Assembly (NCBI GenBank): GCA_050248795.1
Contig: JBFWRS010000026.1
Span: 1-53,890 of the forward strand
Length of the DNA: 53,890 bases
Direction of reading: 5' to 3'
Origin: CAZTDU01 sp050248795
Lineage (GTDB): Bacteria; Pseudomonadota; Gammaproteobacteria; Burkholderiales; SG8-39
Shown: positions 16,034-24,450 of the stretch, piece by piece
Layout: each line of letters begins with the position of its first letter
How positions within the stretch are numbered: position 1 is the stretch's first letter
The notes under the pieces: generated by a model
Databases searched by the model: none
What the model saw: the letters and a program-made list of their open reading frames with translations, nothing else
Told to the model about the DNA's origin: nothing
Position numbers and translations under genes: made by a program

Positions 16034-19000
16034 ATGTCGATCCACGTCGCGCTGAACCACGTCACGCACTACCGCTACGACCGCCCGGTCATGCTGTCGC
16101 CGCAGGTGGTGCGGCTGCGCCCGGCGCCGCATGCGCGCACTCCGGTACTCGCGTACTCGCTCAAGGTGCTGCCGGCAACGCACTTCATCAACTGGCAGCA
16201 GGATCCGCAGTCGAACTGGCTTGCGCGGCTGGTGTTCCCCGAGCGCACGCGCGAGTTCCGCGTCGAGGTGGACCTGGTCGCCCAGATGTCCGTGATCAAC
16301 CCCTTCGACTTCTTCCTCGAGCCGCGCGCGGAGAAGTTTCCGTTCCGCTACGCGGACGAGCAGATGCACGAGCTGGCGCCCTACCTCGTCAGGCAGCCGG
16401 CGACGCCGCGCCTCGCCGAGTACCTCGCCTCGGTGCCGCGCGTACCCGCGCCGACGGTGGATTTTCTCGTCGCGCTGAATCACCGGCTGTCGACCGAAGT
16501 GCGCTACCTCATCCGCATGGAGCCCGGCGTGCAGACGCCTGAGCAGACCCTGCAGCTCGCGAGCGGCTCGTGCAGGGACTCGAGCTGGCTGCTGGTGCAG
16601 ATCGCACGCCACCTGGGACTGGCAGCGCGGTTCGTATCCGGCTACCTGATACAACTGAAAGCAGACGTGAGATCGCTGGACGGGCCGTCCGGGCCCGAAG
16701 CCGACTTCACCGACCTGCACGCCTGGTGCGAGGTCTACCTGCCGGGCGCCGGCTGGATCGGCCTTGACCCGACGTCCGGCCTGTTTGCAGGCGAAGGCCA
16801 CATTCCGCTCGCGTGCACACCCGAACCGTCGAGCGCGGCGCCGGTGGAAGGGTTCACCGAGAAGGCCGAGACCACCTTCTCGCACGCGATGCAGGTCGAG
16901 CGCGTGTGGGAGGCACCGCGCGTCACGCGGCCGTACACCGGGGAGCAATGGACTGCCATAGACGCGCTCGCGCGGCGCGTGGACGCAGACCTCGTTGCCG
17001 GGGACGTGCGCCTTACCATGGGCGGCGAGCCGACCTTCGTCTCCATGGACGACCGCGACGGCGCCGAGTGGAACACCGAAGCCATCGGCGACGGCAAGCG
17101 CGCGCTGGCGGAGAAACTGCTCGCACGCATGAAGGCGCGCCACGCGCCTGAAGGACTGGTGCTTCGCGGGCAGGGCAAGTGGTATCCGGACGAACCGCTG
17201 CCGCGCTGGTCGCTGGCGTGCTTCTGGCGCCGGGATGGCGAGCCCCTGTGGCGCGATCCTGCGCTGCTGGCGGAGGACGCCACCGACTACGGCGCAAGCG
17301 CGATACAGGGTGCGGCATTCCTGCGCGCGCTGGCCGGAAAACTCGGCGTCGATCCCGGCTACGTGATCGACGCCTGGGAGGACACCTGGTACTACCTGTG
17401 GCGCGAGCGCAAGCTGCCATCGAACGTGGATCCGCTGGATTCGCGCCTGGAAGATCCGCTCGAGCGCGCGCGCCTGCGCAGGTTGTACATGAACGGACTG
17501 GACAGGCCCGCCGGCCACGTGCTACCGATCAGCAAGAAGGTGGCCGGTGCGAAAGCCTGGCAAAGCGGTCGCTGGTACCTGCGCGACGAGCACTGTTTCC
17601 TGCTGCCTGGCGATTCGCCCATCGGCCTGCGCCTGCCGCTCGATTCACTGCCGTGGGTTGCGCCGGAGGACTATCCCTGGGTGTACACGCCGGACCCGAT
17701 GCAGCCCGTGGGGGCGCTGCCGCCGCACCAGGAGCTTCTTGCCCGCCTGCGCTCGGGCCCCGCGACGCGCGAGGACGGCGCCAAGCCTCCCGCGCCGTTC
17801 GAGTCCGCAGTATCGGTAACCCGCACCGCGATCTGCGCCGAAGCCCGCAACGGTGCGCTGCACGTCTTCATGCCGCCCGCAGCGCTGCTGGAAGACTACC
17901 TGGAACTCGTCGCCGCGGTAGACGCGACCGCCACCGATCTTGGCATCCCGGTCGTCATCGAGGGCTACGAGCCGCCGCGCGACGCGCGCATCGAGCATTT
18001 CCGGCTCACCCCGGACCCCGGCGTACTGGAGGTGAACGTGCACCCGGCGAAGAACTGGGACGAGCTCTCCGCCAACACCGAGTTCCTCTACGACGCCGCG
18101 CGCGAGACACGGCTCGCCACCGAGAAGTTCATGCTGGACGGACGGCATACCGGTACCGGCGGCGGCAACCACGTGGTGCTCGGCGGCGCCACGCCGGCGG
18201 ATTCGCCGTTCCTGCGCCGGCCCGACCTGCTTGCGAGCCTGATCGCGTACTGGCACAACCATCCGTCGCTGTCGTACCTGTTCTCCGGCATGTTCATCGG
18301 CCCGACGAGCCAGGCGCCGCGCATCGACGAAGCGCGGCAGGACACGGTCTACGAGATCGAGATCGCGCTGCGGGAACTCGCGAGCGAGGCGGCAATCGGG
18401 AATGCGCCGCCATGGCTGGTCGACCGGGCGTTGCGCAACCTGCTCACCGATGTCACCGGCAACACGCACCGCGCGGAGTTCTGCATCGACAAGCTGTACG
18501 CGCCTGATTCGAGCACCGGCAGGCTCGGGTTGCTGGAGATGCGCGCATTCGAGATGCCGCCGCACGCGCGCATGTCGCTCACGCAACAACTGCTGCTGCG
18601 GGCCCTGGTGTCACGCTTCTGGCGGCGGCCCTACCGCCCGGCGCGCCTGCAGCGCTGGGGCACCGGGCTGCATGACCGCTTCATGCTGCCGCACTTCGTC
18701 TGGCAGGACTTCTGCGACGTGACCACCGAACTGGACGAATCCGGCTACCCGATCAAGGCCGAGTGGTTCGCACCGCACCTGGAGTTCCGCTTCCCGCGTT
18801 ATGGCGAGTTCTCCGCGCAGGGTGTGCGCTTCGAACTGCGCGCGGCGCTGGAGCCCTGGAACGTGCTCGGCGAGGAGGCCACTGCCGCCGGCGTCGCGCG
18901 CTACGTCGATTCCTCGGTCGAGCGGCTGCAGGTGAAGGCCACCGGCCTCGCGGGCGATCGCCATGTACTCACCTGCAACGGCCGCCCGGTACCGCTCGCG

Positions 19001-19369
19001 CCGACGGGCAACGCCGGCGAGTACGTTGCCGGCGTTCGCTACCGCGCCTGGCACCCGCCCTCGGCGCTGCATCCCACGATCGGCCTGCATGCGCCGCTGG
19101 TGTTCGACCTGGTCGACACGTGGATGAACCGCTCGATGGGGGGCTGCCAGTACCACGTCTCGCATCCCGGCGGCCGCGCGCACGAGACCCTGCCGGTGAA
19201 CGCGAACGAGGCCGAAGGACGCCGCCTGGCGCGATTCTTCGCCATCGGCCACACGCCCGGTCGCATCGAACCGCGCGCCGAGGAACGCAATCCGGATTTC
19301 CCCACGACGCTGGACCTGCGGCGCCAGCCGCGCGCGTTCAGCGGGCCTGGAACCCGAATGCCGCGATGA
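16034..19369 (+). CDS. Transglutaminase-like protein with C-terminal DUF2126
   Basis: An 1111-residue two-part protein. The N-terminal portion (about 1-290) has the bacterial transglutaminase N-domain followed by a papain-like core with catalytic C180 (GSCRDSSW), H229 (DLHAWCEVY) and D245 (GLDPTSG). The remainder (from about 310) is DUF2126, with GGEPTFVSMDDRDG at its start and HPAKNWDEL and GGGNHVVLGG further on. No signal peptide is visible. It follows the alpha-E gene by 13 bases and completes a three-gene set. The family is predicted to act as a peptidase or amide transferase on the ATP-grasp product. The last 32 bases overlap the converging metallopeptidase gene. Confidence 0.93.
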   Translation: MSIHVALNHVTHYRYDRPVMLSPQVVRLRPAPHARTPVLAYSLKVLPATHFINWQQDPQSNWLARLVFPERTREFRVEVDLVAQMSVINPFDFFLEPRAEKFPFRYADEQMHELAPYLVRQPATPRLAEYLASVPRVPAPTVDFLVALNHRLSTEVRYLIRMEPGVQTPEQTLQLASGSCRDSSWLLVQIARHLGLAARFVSGYLIQLKADVRSLDGPSGPEADFTDLHAWCEVYLPGAGWIGLDPTSGLFAGEGHIPLACTPEPSSAAPVEGFTEKAETTFSHAMQVERVWEAPRVTRPYTGEQWTAIDALARRVDADLVAGDVRLTMGGEPTFVSMDDRDGAEWNTEAIGDGKRALAEKLLARMKARHAPEGLVLRGQGKWYPDEPLPRWSLACFWRRDGEPLWRDPALLAEDATDYGASAIQGAAFLRALAGKLGVDPGYVIDAWEDTWYYLWRERKLPSNVDPLDSRLEDPLERARLRRLYMNGLDRPAGHVLPISKKVAGAKAWQSGRWYLRDEHCFLLPGDSPIGLRLPLDSLPWVAPEDYPWVYTPDPMQPVGALPPHQELLARLRSGPATREDGAKPPAPFESAVSVTRTAICAEARNGALHVFMPPAALLEDYLELVAAVDATATDLGIPVVIEGYEPPRDARIEHFRLTPDPGVLEVNVHPAKNWDELSANTEFLYDAARETRLATEKFMLDGRHTGTGGGNHVVLGGATPADSPFLRRPDLLASLIAYWHNHPSLSYLFSGMFIGPTSQAPRIDEARQDTVYEIEIALRELASEAAIGNAPPWLVDRALRNLLTDVTGNTHRAEFCIDKLYAPDSSTGRLGLLEMRAFEMPPHARMSLTQQLLLRALVSRFWRRPYRPARLQRWGTGLHDRFMLPHFVWQDFCDVTTELDESGYPIKAEWFAPHLEFRFPRYGEFSAQGVRFELRAALEPWNVLGEEATAAGVARYVDSSVERLQVKATGLAGDRHVLTCNGRPVPLAPTGNAGEYVAGVRYRAWHPPSALHPTIGLHAPLVFDLVDTWMNRSMGGCQYHVSHPGGRAHETLPVNANEAEGRRLARFFAIGHTPGRIEPRAEERNPDFPTTLDLRRQPRAFSGPGTRMPR

Positions 19370-20207
19370 TTTCGCGCACCACCGGCTGCGCGGACGCGGG
19401 CGTGTGGTCGCACCACTCCGCGAGGTAGTCGGCGAAGCTCCGCGGCGCGGGCGCACGGCTCGCGTTCACGAACGCCAGCGCCGAGAATCCCGACGGGTCG
19501 CGTTCGAAGATCCGCAGCAGGTGCGCCGCAACCTCCTCGTTGCGCGCGCGATGGTAGGGATCGGTGCGCAGCGCCGGTTCGTGCAGGCGCAGCCATGCGG
19601 ACAGGTCGGCGCCGTGCAGCGACGCACGGTGCGGTGCCTTGAGCAACTGGTCTGCGAACTCTCGCATCGCCCCCGCGTGCGCCGCCAGTTGCGGGCCGAG
19701 CGCGCCGGCTTGCGCGCGTTCGGCGATCCGGCGCAGCGCGTGCAGCGCGACCATGTCGCACAGGGCCTCTTCGAACCACTGGTAGCGCGCCAGTCCCGGG
19801 TCGTGCGCGTGACGCCCGTAGTTGGTGAGGATGTGTCCGAGTTCGTGCGCAAACTCGTAGACGTAATCCGCCCATTCGCGATCCCGGGCGCGCAGCAGCA
19901 CGCGGTGCGAACCGTCGCTGCCGCGGCGAAACAGCACCATCGGCGACTCCGCGGTCGGCGCGACCTGTACGCGCAATGCCGGGTGGTCGGGGAACAGCGC
20001 GAGGAGCTCTGCCGCCACGCCGGAAAGCACGGCCTGGACTTCACCCGCGTCGGCGGCGCCCCAGTCGGCCTCGAGCACTGAAAGCTCGATGCGTGCTTCA
20101 GCGGGCGCTTCGCGCGCCTGCAACGGCAGCGCCATCAGCATGCCGGCGAGTATCCCGGCAAGGCGAAGGAAATAGACCGTGTCGAACGAAGGGATTCTTG
20201 CCGCCAT
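19338..20207 (-). CDS. Secreted zinc metallopeptidase-like protein (HELGH)
   Basis: A 289-residue protein with a signal peptide or N-terminal anchor (hydrophobic about residues 11-30, then LQAREAP). The zinc site is H121-E122-x-x-H125 in FAHELGHILTNYG. A downstream glutamate in WFEEALCDMVALH (E146/E147) is a plausible third ligand, as in gluzincins. I do not recognise a named family. The ATG at 20207 is supported by a sigma70-like promoter ending 9 bases before it. It converges on the transglutaminase gene with a 32-base tail overlap. A role in processing a product of the neighbouring system is inference. Confidence 0.8.
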   Translation of the reverse strand: MAARIPSFDTVYFLRLAGILAGMLMALPLQAREAPAEARIELSVLEADWGAADAGEVQAVLSGVAAELLALFPDHPALRVQVAPTAESPMVLFRRGSDGSHRVLLRARDREWADYVYEFAHELGHILTNYGRHAHDPGLARYQWFEEALCDMVALHALRRIAERAQAGALGPQLAAHAGAMREFADQLLKAPHRASLHGADLSAWLRLHEPALRTDPYHRARNEEVAAHLLRIFERDPSGFSALAFVNASRAPAPRSFADYLAEWCDHTPASAQPVVREIIAAFGFQAR

Positions 20208-20216
20208 GCCGACGCG

Positions 20217-20246
20217 ATTTAACCCCGCCAGGCGCAGGACCGTCAA
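20217..20246 (-). promoter_or_regulatory. Sigma70-like promoter of the HELGH gene
   Basis: On the minus strand TTGACG (20246-20241) and TTAAAT (20222-20217) are separated by 18 bases. Only 9 bases lie between the -10 element and the ATG at 20207, so the transcript would be nearly leaderless. Confidence 0.55.
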
Positions 20247-20395
20247 CCGCGGCGATAAGTATTCGCCGGGCCGCGGCTACGTATTAGTCCGGAGCATCTT
20301 TTCCGGCGCTGCCACGTCCAAATGGTGTGAGCGACGGGGTTGCATGAAGCAGCTTCCCGCCGAAACCTTAAACCACAACCATCAGGAGTCAGACC

Positions 20396-20683
20396 ATGAA
20401 ACGCACCATCATCGCAGCCGCAGTCCTCGCCGTGTCCGCCACCCCCGTGTTCGCCGATCCGGTGCCGTCGTTCAACGACTACCCGGTCGTGTTCACCACG
20501 CTGGCCGAAGGCATGCAGCACCAGTCCGCCGGCGTCGCGAACGTGAACCCGCAGCCCTCGTTCATCGACTTCGCCGAGCACGCCAAATCGGAGCAGGGCC
20601 TTGCCGGCCGCTCGGCCGCGGAAGCCCGCGCGGAAAGCGCGCGCAGCGTGACGATCGACTCGATCTGGACCCCGGCTTACTAA
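20396..20683 (+). CDS. Small secreted protein of unknown function
   Basis: A 95-residue protein with a clear signal peptide (MKRTIIAAAVLAVSATPVFA, cleavage after A20). The mature part is 75 residues with no cysteine, and it repeats a short motif: DPVPSFNDYP at 21-30 and NPQPSFIDFA at 51-60 (PxPSFxD followed by an aromatic residue). It ends in WTPAY. A good CAGGAG ribosome site precedes the ATG, and hairpins including a strong terminator follow, so it is probably a well-expressed single-gene unit. It sits exactly between the two ATP-grasp/transglutaminase modules. I know no family function; being their substrate is a testable idea only. Confidence 0.8.
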   Translation: MKRTIIAAAVLAVSATPVFADPVPSFNDYPVVFTTLAEGMQHQSAGVANVNPQPSFIDFAEHAKSEQGLAGRSAAEARAESARSVTIDSIWTPAY

Positions 20684-20702
20684 GGGCTACCGACCTCCCC
20701 GA

Positions 20703-20722
20703 GGCGGCCTTCGCGGGCCGCC
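20703..20722 (+). other. Hairpin in the 3' region of the small secreted protein gene
   Basis: GGCGGCC and GGCCGCC form a 7-bp stem around a TTCGCG loop, 19 bases after the stop codon. No T run follows, so it is not itself a terminator; it may protect the 3' end. Confidence 0.5.
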
Positions 20723-20762
20723 GCACCAGGCTGGCGGCCTCGCGGCTGCCGGCTGCAGTCCT

Positions 20763-20798
20763 CGGCCCGTCCCCTCCCCCGGACGGGCCGTTGTATTT
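20763..20798 (+). terminator. Rho-independent terminator after the small secreted protein gene
   Basis: A perfect 10-bp stem, CGGCCCGTCC (20763-20772) with GGACGGGCCG (20781-20790), has the loop CCTCCCCC and is followed by TTGTATTT. It lies before the ATP-grasp fusion gene and separates the two units. Confidence 0.75.
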
Positions 20799-20862
20799 CC
20801 GGCGCGGTATCCAGCGTTGTGCTTTTGCGCTGCAGGGGAGCGGGTGCTAGTCTGCCGCGCCC

Positions 20863-23334
20863 ATGCCACGCGAACTACTCGGCGCATATGCGCCGGCGCA
20901 GGAACGTTACGACGAGCTTCTCGCCGCGCCGCACGCCCCGCGTGCGCACTGGCAGCGCATGTTCGCGCAGTTGTCCGCGACGAAGCCCGAGTCGATGCAG
21001 GAACTCGCGCAGTGGGTACAGCGTCAGGTGCGCGAGAACGGCGTTACCTACAACGTCTACGCGGATGCCGAAGGCGCCGACCGGCCCTGGGAACTCGACC
21101 TGCTGCCGCTCATCCTGGCGCAGGACGAATGGGCGGACATCGAGGCGGCGATCGCGCAGCGCGCGACGCTGCTGAACCGCGTTCTGCTGGACGTCTACGG
21201 CGCCCAGCGACTGCTGCAGGAAGGCCTGCTGCCGCCTGCGCTCGTATTCGGCCACGCCGGATACCTGCATCCCTGCCATGGCATCCGGCCGCCCGGCGAC
21301 ACCATGCTGCACCTTTACGCGGCAGACCTTGCGCGATCGCCCGACGGGCGCTGGTGGGTGATCGACGATCGCACGCAGGCGCCTTCCGGCGCGGGCTACG
21401 CGCTGGAGAACAGGCTCGTCATCTCGCGCCTGTTTCCCGAGCTGTTCCGCGACCTGCGCGTGGAGCGCCTCGCCGCCTTCTTCGCCACGTTGCGCGACAG
21501 CATCGCGCACTGGGCGCCGTCCAACGGCGCGGCGCCGGTGATCGTGCTGCTCACCCCCGGCCCGCACAACGAAACCTATTTCGAGCACACCTACCTCGCC
21601 CGGTACCTTGGCATGCCGCTGGTGGAAGGCGGCGACCTCACCGTGCGCGACGGCAAGGTCTGGCTGAAGACGCTGTCAGGATTGCAGCGCGTGCACGCCA
21701 TCCTGCGCCGCCTGGACGACGATTTCTGCGATCCGCTGGAGCTGCGCAGCGACTCCTCGCTGGGCATCCCCGGGCTGGTGGATGCCGCGCGCCGCGGCAA
21801 CGTGCTGATCGCCAATGCGCTGGGCACGAACCTGCTGGAATCGGGCTCGCTGTTCGGCTTCCTGCCGAAGCTTTGCCGCCAGCTGCTCGGCGAGCCGCTT
21901 GCGATGCCCTCGGTAGGCACCTGGTGGTGCGGCGAGCCGGCGGCGCTGGAGGACGCCGTCGCCAACCTGGGCACGCTGGTGATCAAGTCCGCGTACCCGC
22001 AGATGCGCTTCGAACCGATATTCGGCGAGGACCTGGACGCGCGCGGCAGGGCGAAAGTCGAAGCCATGCTGCGCGCGCGGCCGCACCAGTACGTGGCGCA
22101 GGAGCTGGTGCGGCTGTCGCAGGCACCGGTGTGCGACCGTGCGCATCCGCGGCGCCTGCGCGCCAGCGCGATCGGGCTGCGCGTCTATGCCTGTGCCAGC
22201 CCGGGCGGCTACGTGGTGATGCCGGGCGGCCTCACGCGCGCGGCCACCGGTGCGGATGCGCGCGTCATTTCGATGCAGCGCGGCGGCTCGAGCAAGGACA
22301 CCTGGGTGCTTTCCTCGGGGCCGGTGAGCAGCTTCAGCCTGCTCAAGCGCACCACCAGCTCGAAGGACCTGGTTCGCACCGGGCTGAATCTGTCCAGCCG
22401 CGTGGTCGAGAACCTGTTCTGGTTCGGCCGCAACGCCGAGCGCAGCGACCATTCGGCGCGGCTGCTGCGCGTTGCGCTGGGCCGTCTCATCGACGACACC
22501 AGCGGCGATTTCTCCGCTGCGTGGCCTGGCATCGTCGGCCTGTTGCGCGAAGCCGGGGTCGTCGAGCCCGACAGCCAATCGGACTTGCAGCTCGTGCAGG
22601 CCCTCGGTGCGGCGATCGTGGATCCGGCACGGCCGGGACTGGCCGCCAGCGTACGCGAGCTGCTGCGCGTGGCCTCCCAACTGCGCGAGCGTCTTTCGCT
22701 GGACAACTGGCGCACCCTGAACGGCATGGTGCAGCGCCTGGGGCGCAGCAAGGCGAAGCGACTGTCGCTCGCCGACGCGCTGGTCGAGCTGGACCAGGAC
22801 ATCGCGGCATTCATGACCCTGGCAGGCTTCGCACTGGATGGCATGACGCGCGACCAGGGCTGGCGCTTCCTGTCGCTGGGGCGGCGCATCGAGCGCCTGG
22901 ACAAGCTCTGCGCGATGCTGCGCCATGCGCTCGCCGGCCCGCAGGACGCCGACCTCGGCTGGCTGCTCGAACTGGCGGATTCCGGCATCACGTATCGATC
23001 GCGCTACATGGCGCGGCCGGAGTGGCTGCCGACGCTGGACCTGCTGGTTCGCGACGCCTCCAACCCCCGCTCGGTCGCGTTCCAGCTGAAAGGCCTGGCG
23101 GATTTTGTCGGCCGCATCGAGAACGACTACGGCGACGCGATACGCGAAGACCTTGGCGCGGCACTGCGGCAGGTGGAAAACCTCGACCCCGACGAGGTCC
23201 TGCAGCACGGCAGCCCGCGCCTGCTCGCGCTGCTGGATGCATGGAGCGCCGCGGGCTACCGGCTGTCCGAACAGCTCGGGCTGCGCTTCTTCAGCCTGGT
23301 GCACCAGTCCAACCGCCAGACCTTCGCGACCTAG
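20863..23334 (+). CDS. Fused circularly permuted ATP-grasp / alpha-E protein
   Basis: An 823-residue fusion of the two proteins that are separate at 13673-16020. Residues 1 to about 480 form the ATP-grasp part (NVYADAEGADRPWELD, WVIDDRTQAPSGAGYALEN, LLTPGPHNETYFEH, LVIKSAYPQMRFEP, RGGSSKDTWVL). From about 500 the alpha-E part begins at LSSRVVENLFWFGRNAERSD. The N-terminal strand VYADAEGADRPW replaces the VYGDVKGAERLI of the first copy, showing the paralogues are well diverged. Where the first copy reads VQGSGGYGM this one has SAYPQMRF, so ATP-binding residues may differ. It is followed by its own transglutaminase gene after 16 bases. Confidence 0.93.
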   Translation: MPRELLGAYAPAQERYDELLAAPHAPRAHWQRMFAQLSATKPESMQELAQWVQRQVRENGVTYNVYADAEGADRPWELDLLPLILAQDEWADIEAAIAQRATLLNRVLLDVYGAQRLLQEGLLPPALVFGHAGYLHPCHGIRPPGDTMLHLYAADLARSPDGRWWVIDDRTQAPSGAGYALENRLVISRLFPELFRDLRVERLAAFFATLRDSIAHWAPSNGAAPVIVLLTPGPHNETYFEHTYLARYLGMPLVEGGDLTVRDGKVWLKTLSGLQRVHAILRRLDDDFCDPLELRSDSSLGIPGLVDAARRGNVLIANALGTNLLESGSLFGFLPKLCRQLLGEPLAMPSVGTWWCGEPAALEDAVANLGTLVIKSAYPQMRFEPIFGEDLDARGRAKVEAMLRARPHQYVAQELVRLSQAPVCDRAHPRRLRASAIGLRVYACASPGGYVVMPGGLTRAATGADARVISMQRGGSSKDTWVLSSGPVSSFSLLKRTTSSKDLVRTGLNLSSRVVENLFWFGRNAERSDHSARLLRVALGRLIDDTSGDFSAAWPGIVGLLREAGVVEPDSQSDLQLVQALGAAIVDPARPGLAASVRELLRVASQLRERLSLDNWRTLNGMVQRLGRSKAKRLSLADALVELDQDIAAFMTLAGFALDGMTRDQGWRFLSLGRRIERLDKLCAMLRHALAGPQDADLGWLLELADSGITYRSRYMARPEWLPTLDLLVRDASNPRSVAFQLKGLADFVGRIENDYGDAIREDLGAALRQVENLDPDEVLQHGSPRLLALLDAWSAAGYRLSEQLGLRFFSLVHQSNRQTFAT

Positions 23335-23350
23335 GCCCGGTCGTTCGCGC

Positions 23351-24229
23351 ATGCGGCTCGGCATCGTCCACGAAACGCACTACAGCTACGAGGTGCCGGT
23401 GGTGCTGTCGCAGCAGATGCTGCACCTTACCCCGCGCGCGATCGACTGGCAGACGCTGGAGTCGCACGCCATCACGATCGATCCCGTGCCCGGTGAGCTC
23501 GTCGCGCGCGCCGACTACTACGGCAATCCGGTGTCGCACCTGCTGCTCGCTGCGCCACATTCCGCGCTGAGCGTGCGCGCCGAGTCGACCGTGGCGACGC
23601 TGCGCAGGCCCGCGGGCACTTCCGGCGAGCCGTGGGAAGCGTTGCGCGATCGCCTGCGGGCGTTCGACGGCGGACCACTGCTCGATCCGGCACGCTTCCT
23701 CTACGAGTCGCCGCATGTCGAATGCTTCGCGGAGCTGGCCAGCTACGCCGGTCCGTCGTTCGCCGGCGGGCGCGGCGTGCTCGATGCAGCCTTCGACCTT
23801 GCGCGCCGGATCCACGCCGACTTCGAGTTCGATCCGGCCGCAACCAGCCTTGCCACGCCGCTGCGCGAGGTGCTCAGGCGCCGGCGGGGCGTATGCCAGG
23901 ACTTCGCGCACCTGATGACCGGCTGCCTGCGCACGCTCGGACTCGCGGCGCGCTACGTGTCCGGCTACATCCTGACCACGCCGCCACCCGGACGGCCACG
24001 ACTGATCGGCGCAGACGCCTCGCACGCCTGGGTGTCCGTCTTCTGCCCGCGCAACGGCTGGGTCGACATGGACCCGACCAACGACTGCCTGGTGGATGAC
24101 GAACACGTGACACTCGCGTGGGGACGCGACTTCAGCGACGTCACGCCGATGCGCGGCGTGATCCTTGGCGGCGGCGAGCAGGTGCTGGAAGTGCGTGTCA
24201 CCGTTTCGCCATTGGAGCCCCGCGCCTGA
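23351..24229 (+). CDS. Transglutaminase family protein
   Basis: A 292-residue protein with an N-terminal bacterial transglutaminase domain and a catalytic core of C182 (RGVCQDFAHLM), H225 (ASHAWVSVF) and D241 (DMDPTNDC). It begins MRLGIVHETHYSYEVPV, close in style to the start of the large transglutaminase at 16034, but has no DUF2126 tail. The ATG at 23351 is preferred to the upstream starts, which lie inside the fusion gene. It closes the second module. No signal peptide is seen, so it should act in the cytoplasm. Whether it hydrolyses or transfers amides is unknown. Confidence 0.93.
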   Translation: MRLGIVHETHYSYEVPVVLSQQMLHLTPRAIDWQTLESHAITIDPVPGELVARADYYGNPVSHLLLAAPHSALSVRAESTVATLRRPAGTSGEPWEALRDRLRAFDGGPLLDPARFLYESPHVECFAELASYAGPSFAGGRGVLDAAFDLARRIHADFEFDPAATSLATPLREVLRRRRGVCQDFAHLMTGCLRTLGLAARYVSGYILTTPPPGRPRLIGADASHAWVSVFCPRNGWVDMDPTNDCLVDDEHVTLAWGRDFSDVTPMRGVILGGGEQVLEVRVTVSPLEPRA

Positions 24230-24254
24230 TTTCGTCTCACTGTGCGGAATTCCA

Positions 24255-24283
24255 CTGAACCATTTCCGCCCCGCGAGGACAAT
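24255..24283 (+). promoter_or_regulatory. Candidate promoter of the intergenic small RNA
   Basis: A weak -35 CTGAAC (24255-24260) and a -10 GACAAT (24278-24283) are spaced by 17 bases. Initiation would fall near 24290, exactly at the base of the first hairpin of the putative RNA. Confidence 0.4.
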
Positions 24284-24289
24284 GCATAC

Positions 24290-24366
24290 GGGTGCCCGTT
24301 CCTCCTCCCCTTAGGGCACCTGATGTACGGCCCGGCCGCGGCTAGCCCGCCGCCGGGCCTTTTTTC
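24290..24366 (+). ncRNA. Candidate small RNA with an anti-Shine-Dalgarno loop
   Basis: A compact element in the 221-base gap between the transglutaminase and metY genes. Hairpin 1 pairs GGTGCCC (24291-24297) with GGGCACC (24314-24320) and displays a 16-base loop containing CCTCCTCCCC. Hairpin 2 is an intrinsic terminator with seven T. The predicted transcript is about 77 bases. The layout resembles the CCUCCUCCC-motif RNAs known from Rhodobacter and other proteobacteria, which can pair with ribosome-binding sites. Expression and independence from the upstream operon are unproven. Confidence 0.45.
24329..24366 (+). terminator. Rho-independent terminator after the transglutaminase gene / small RNA
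   Basis: GGCCCGGC (24329-24336) pairs with GCCGGGCC (24352-24359) around a 15-base GC-rich loop, followed by TTTTTT. It ends transcription of the second ATP-grasp/transglutaminase module and of the candidate small RNA. Confidence 0.8.
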
Positions 24367-24395
24367 GCCTGCCGCCGGTAGAATCCGCTGATCGT

Positions 24396-24419
24396 ACGGG
24401 GGCGTTCTGCCGCCCCCGT
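24396..24419 (+). other. Leader hairpin upstream of metY
   Basis: ACGGGGGCG (24396-24404) and CGCCCCCGT (24411-24419) form a perfect 9-bp stem with a 6-base loop. A TAGAAT at 24379-24384 could be the -10 of metY and would put the hairpin at the very 5' end of the message. I do not recognise a known methionine-pathway riboswitch in it. Confidence 0.45.
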
Positions 24420-24450
24420 GCCCCCCACATGAAGCTGGAGAGGCGCAAGG

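Noticed and set aside
24396..24419. A SAM- or SAH-type riboswitch upstream of metY
   Set aside because: Only a single simple hairpin is present and I can match none of the conserved pseudoknot or loop elements of known classes.
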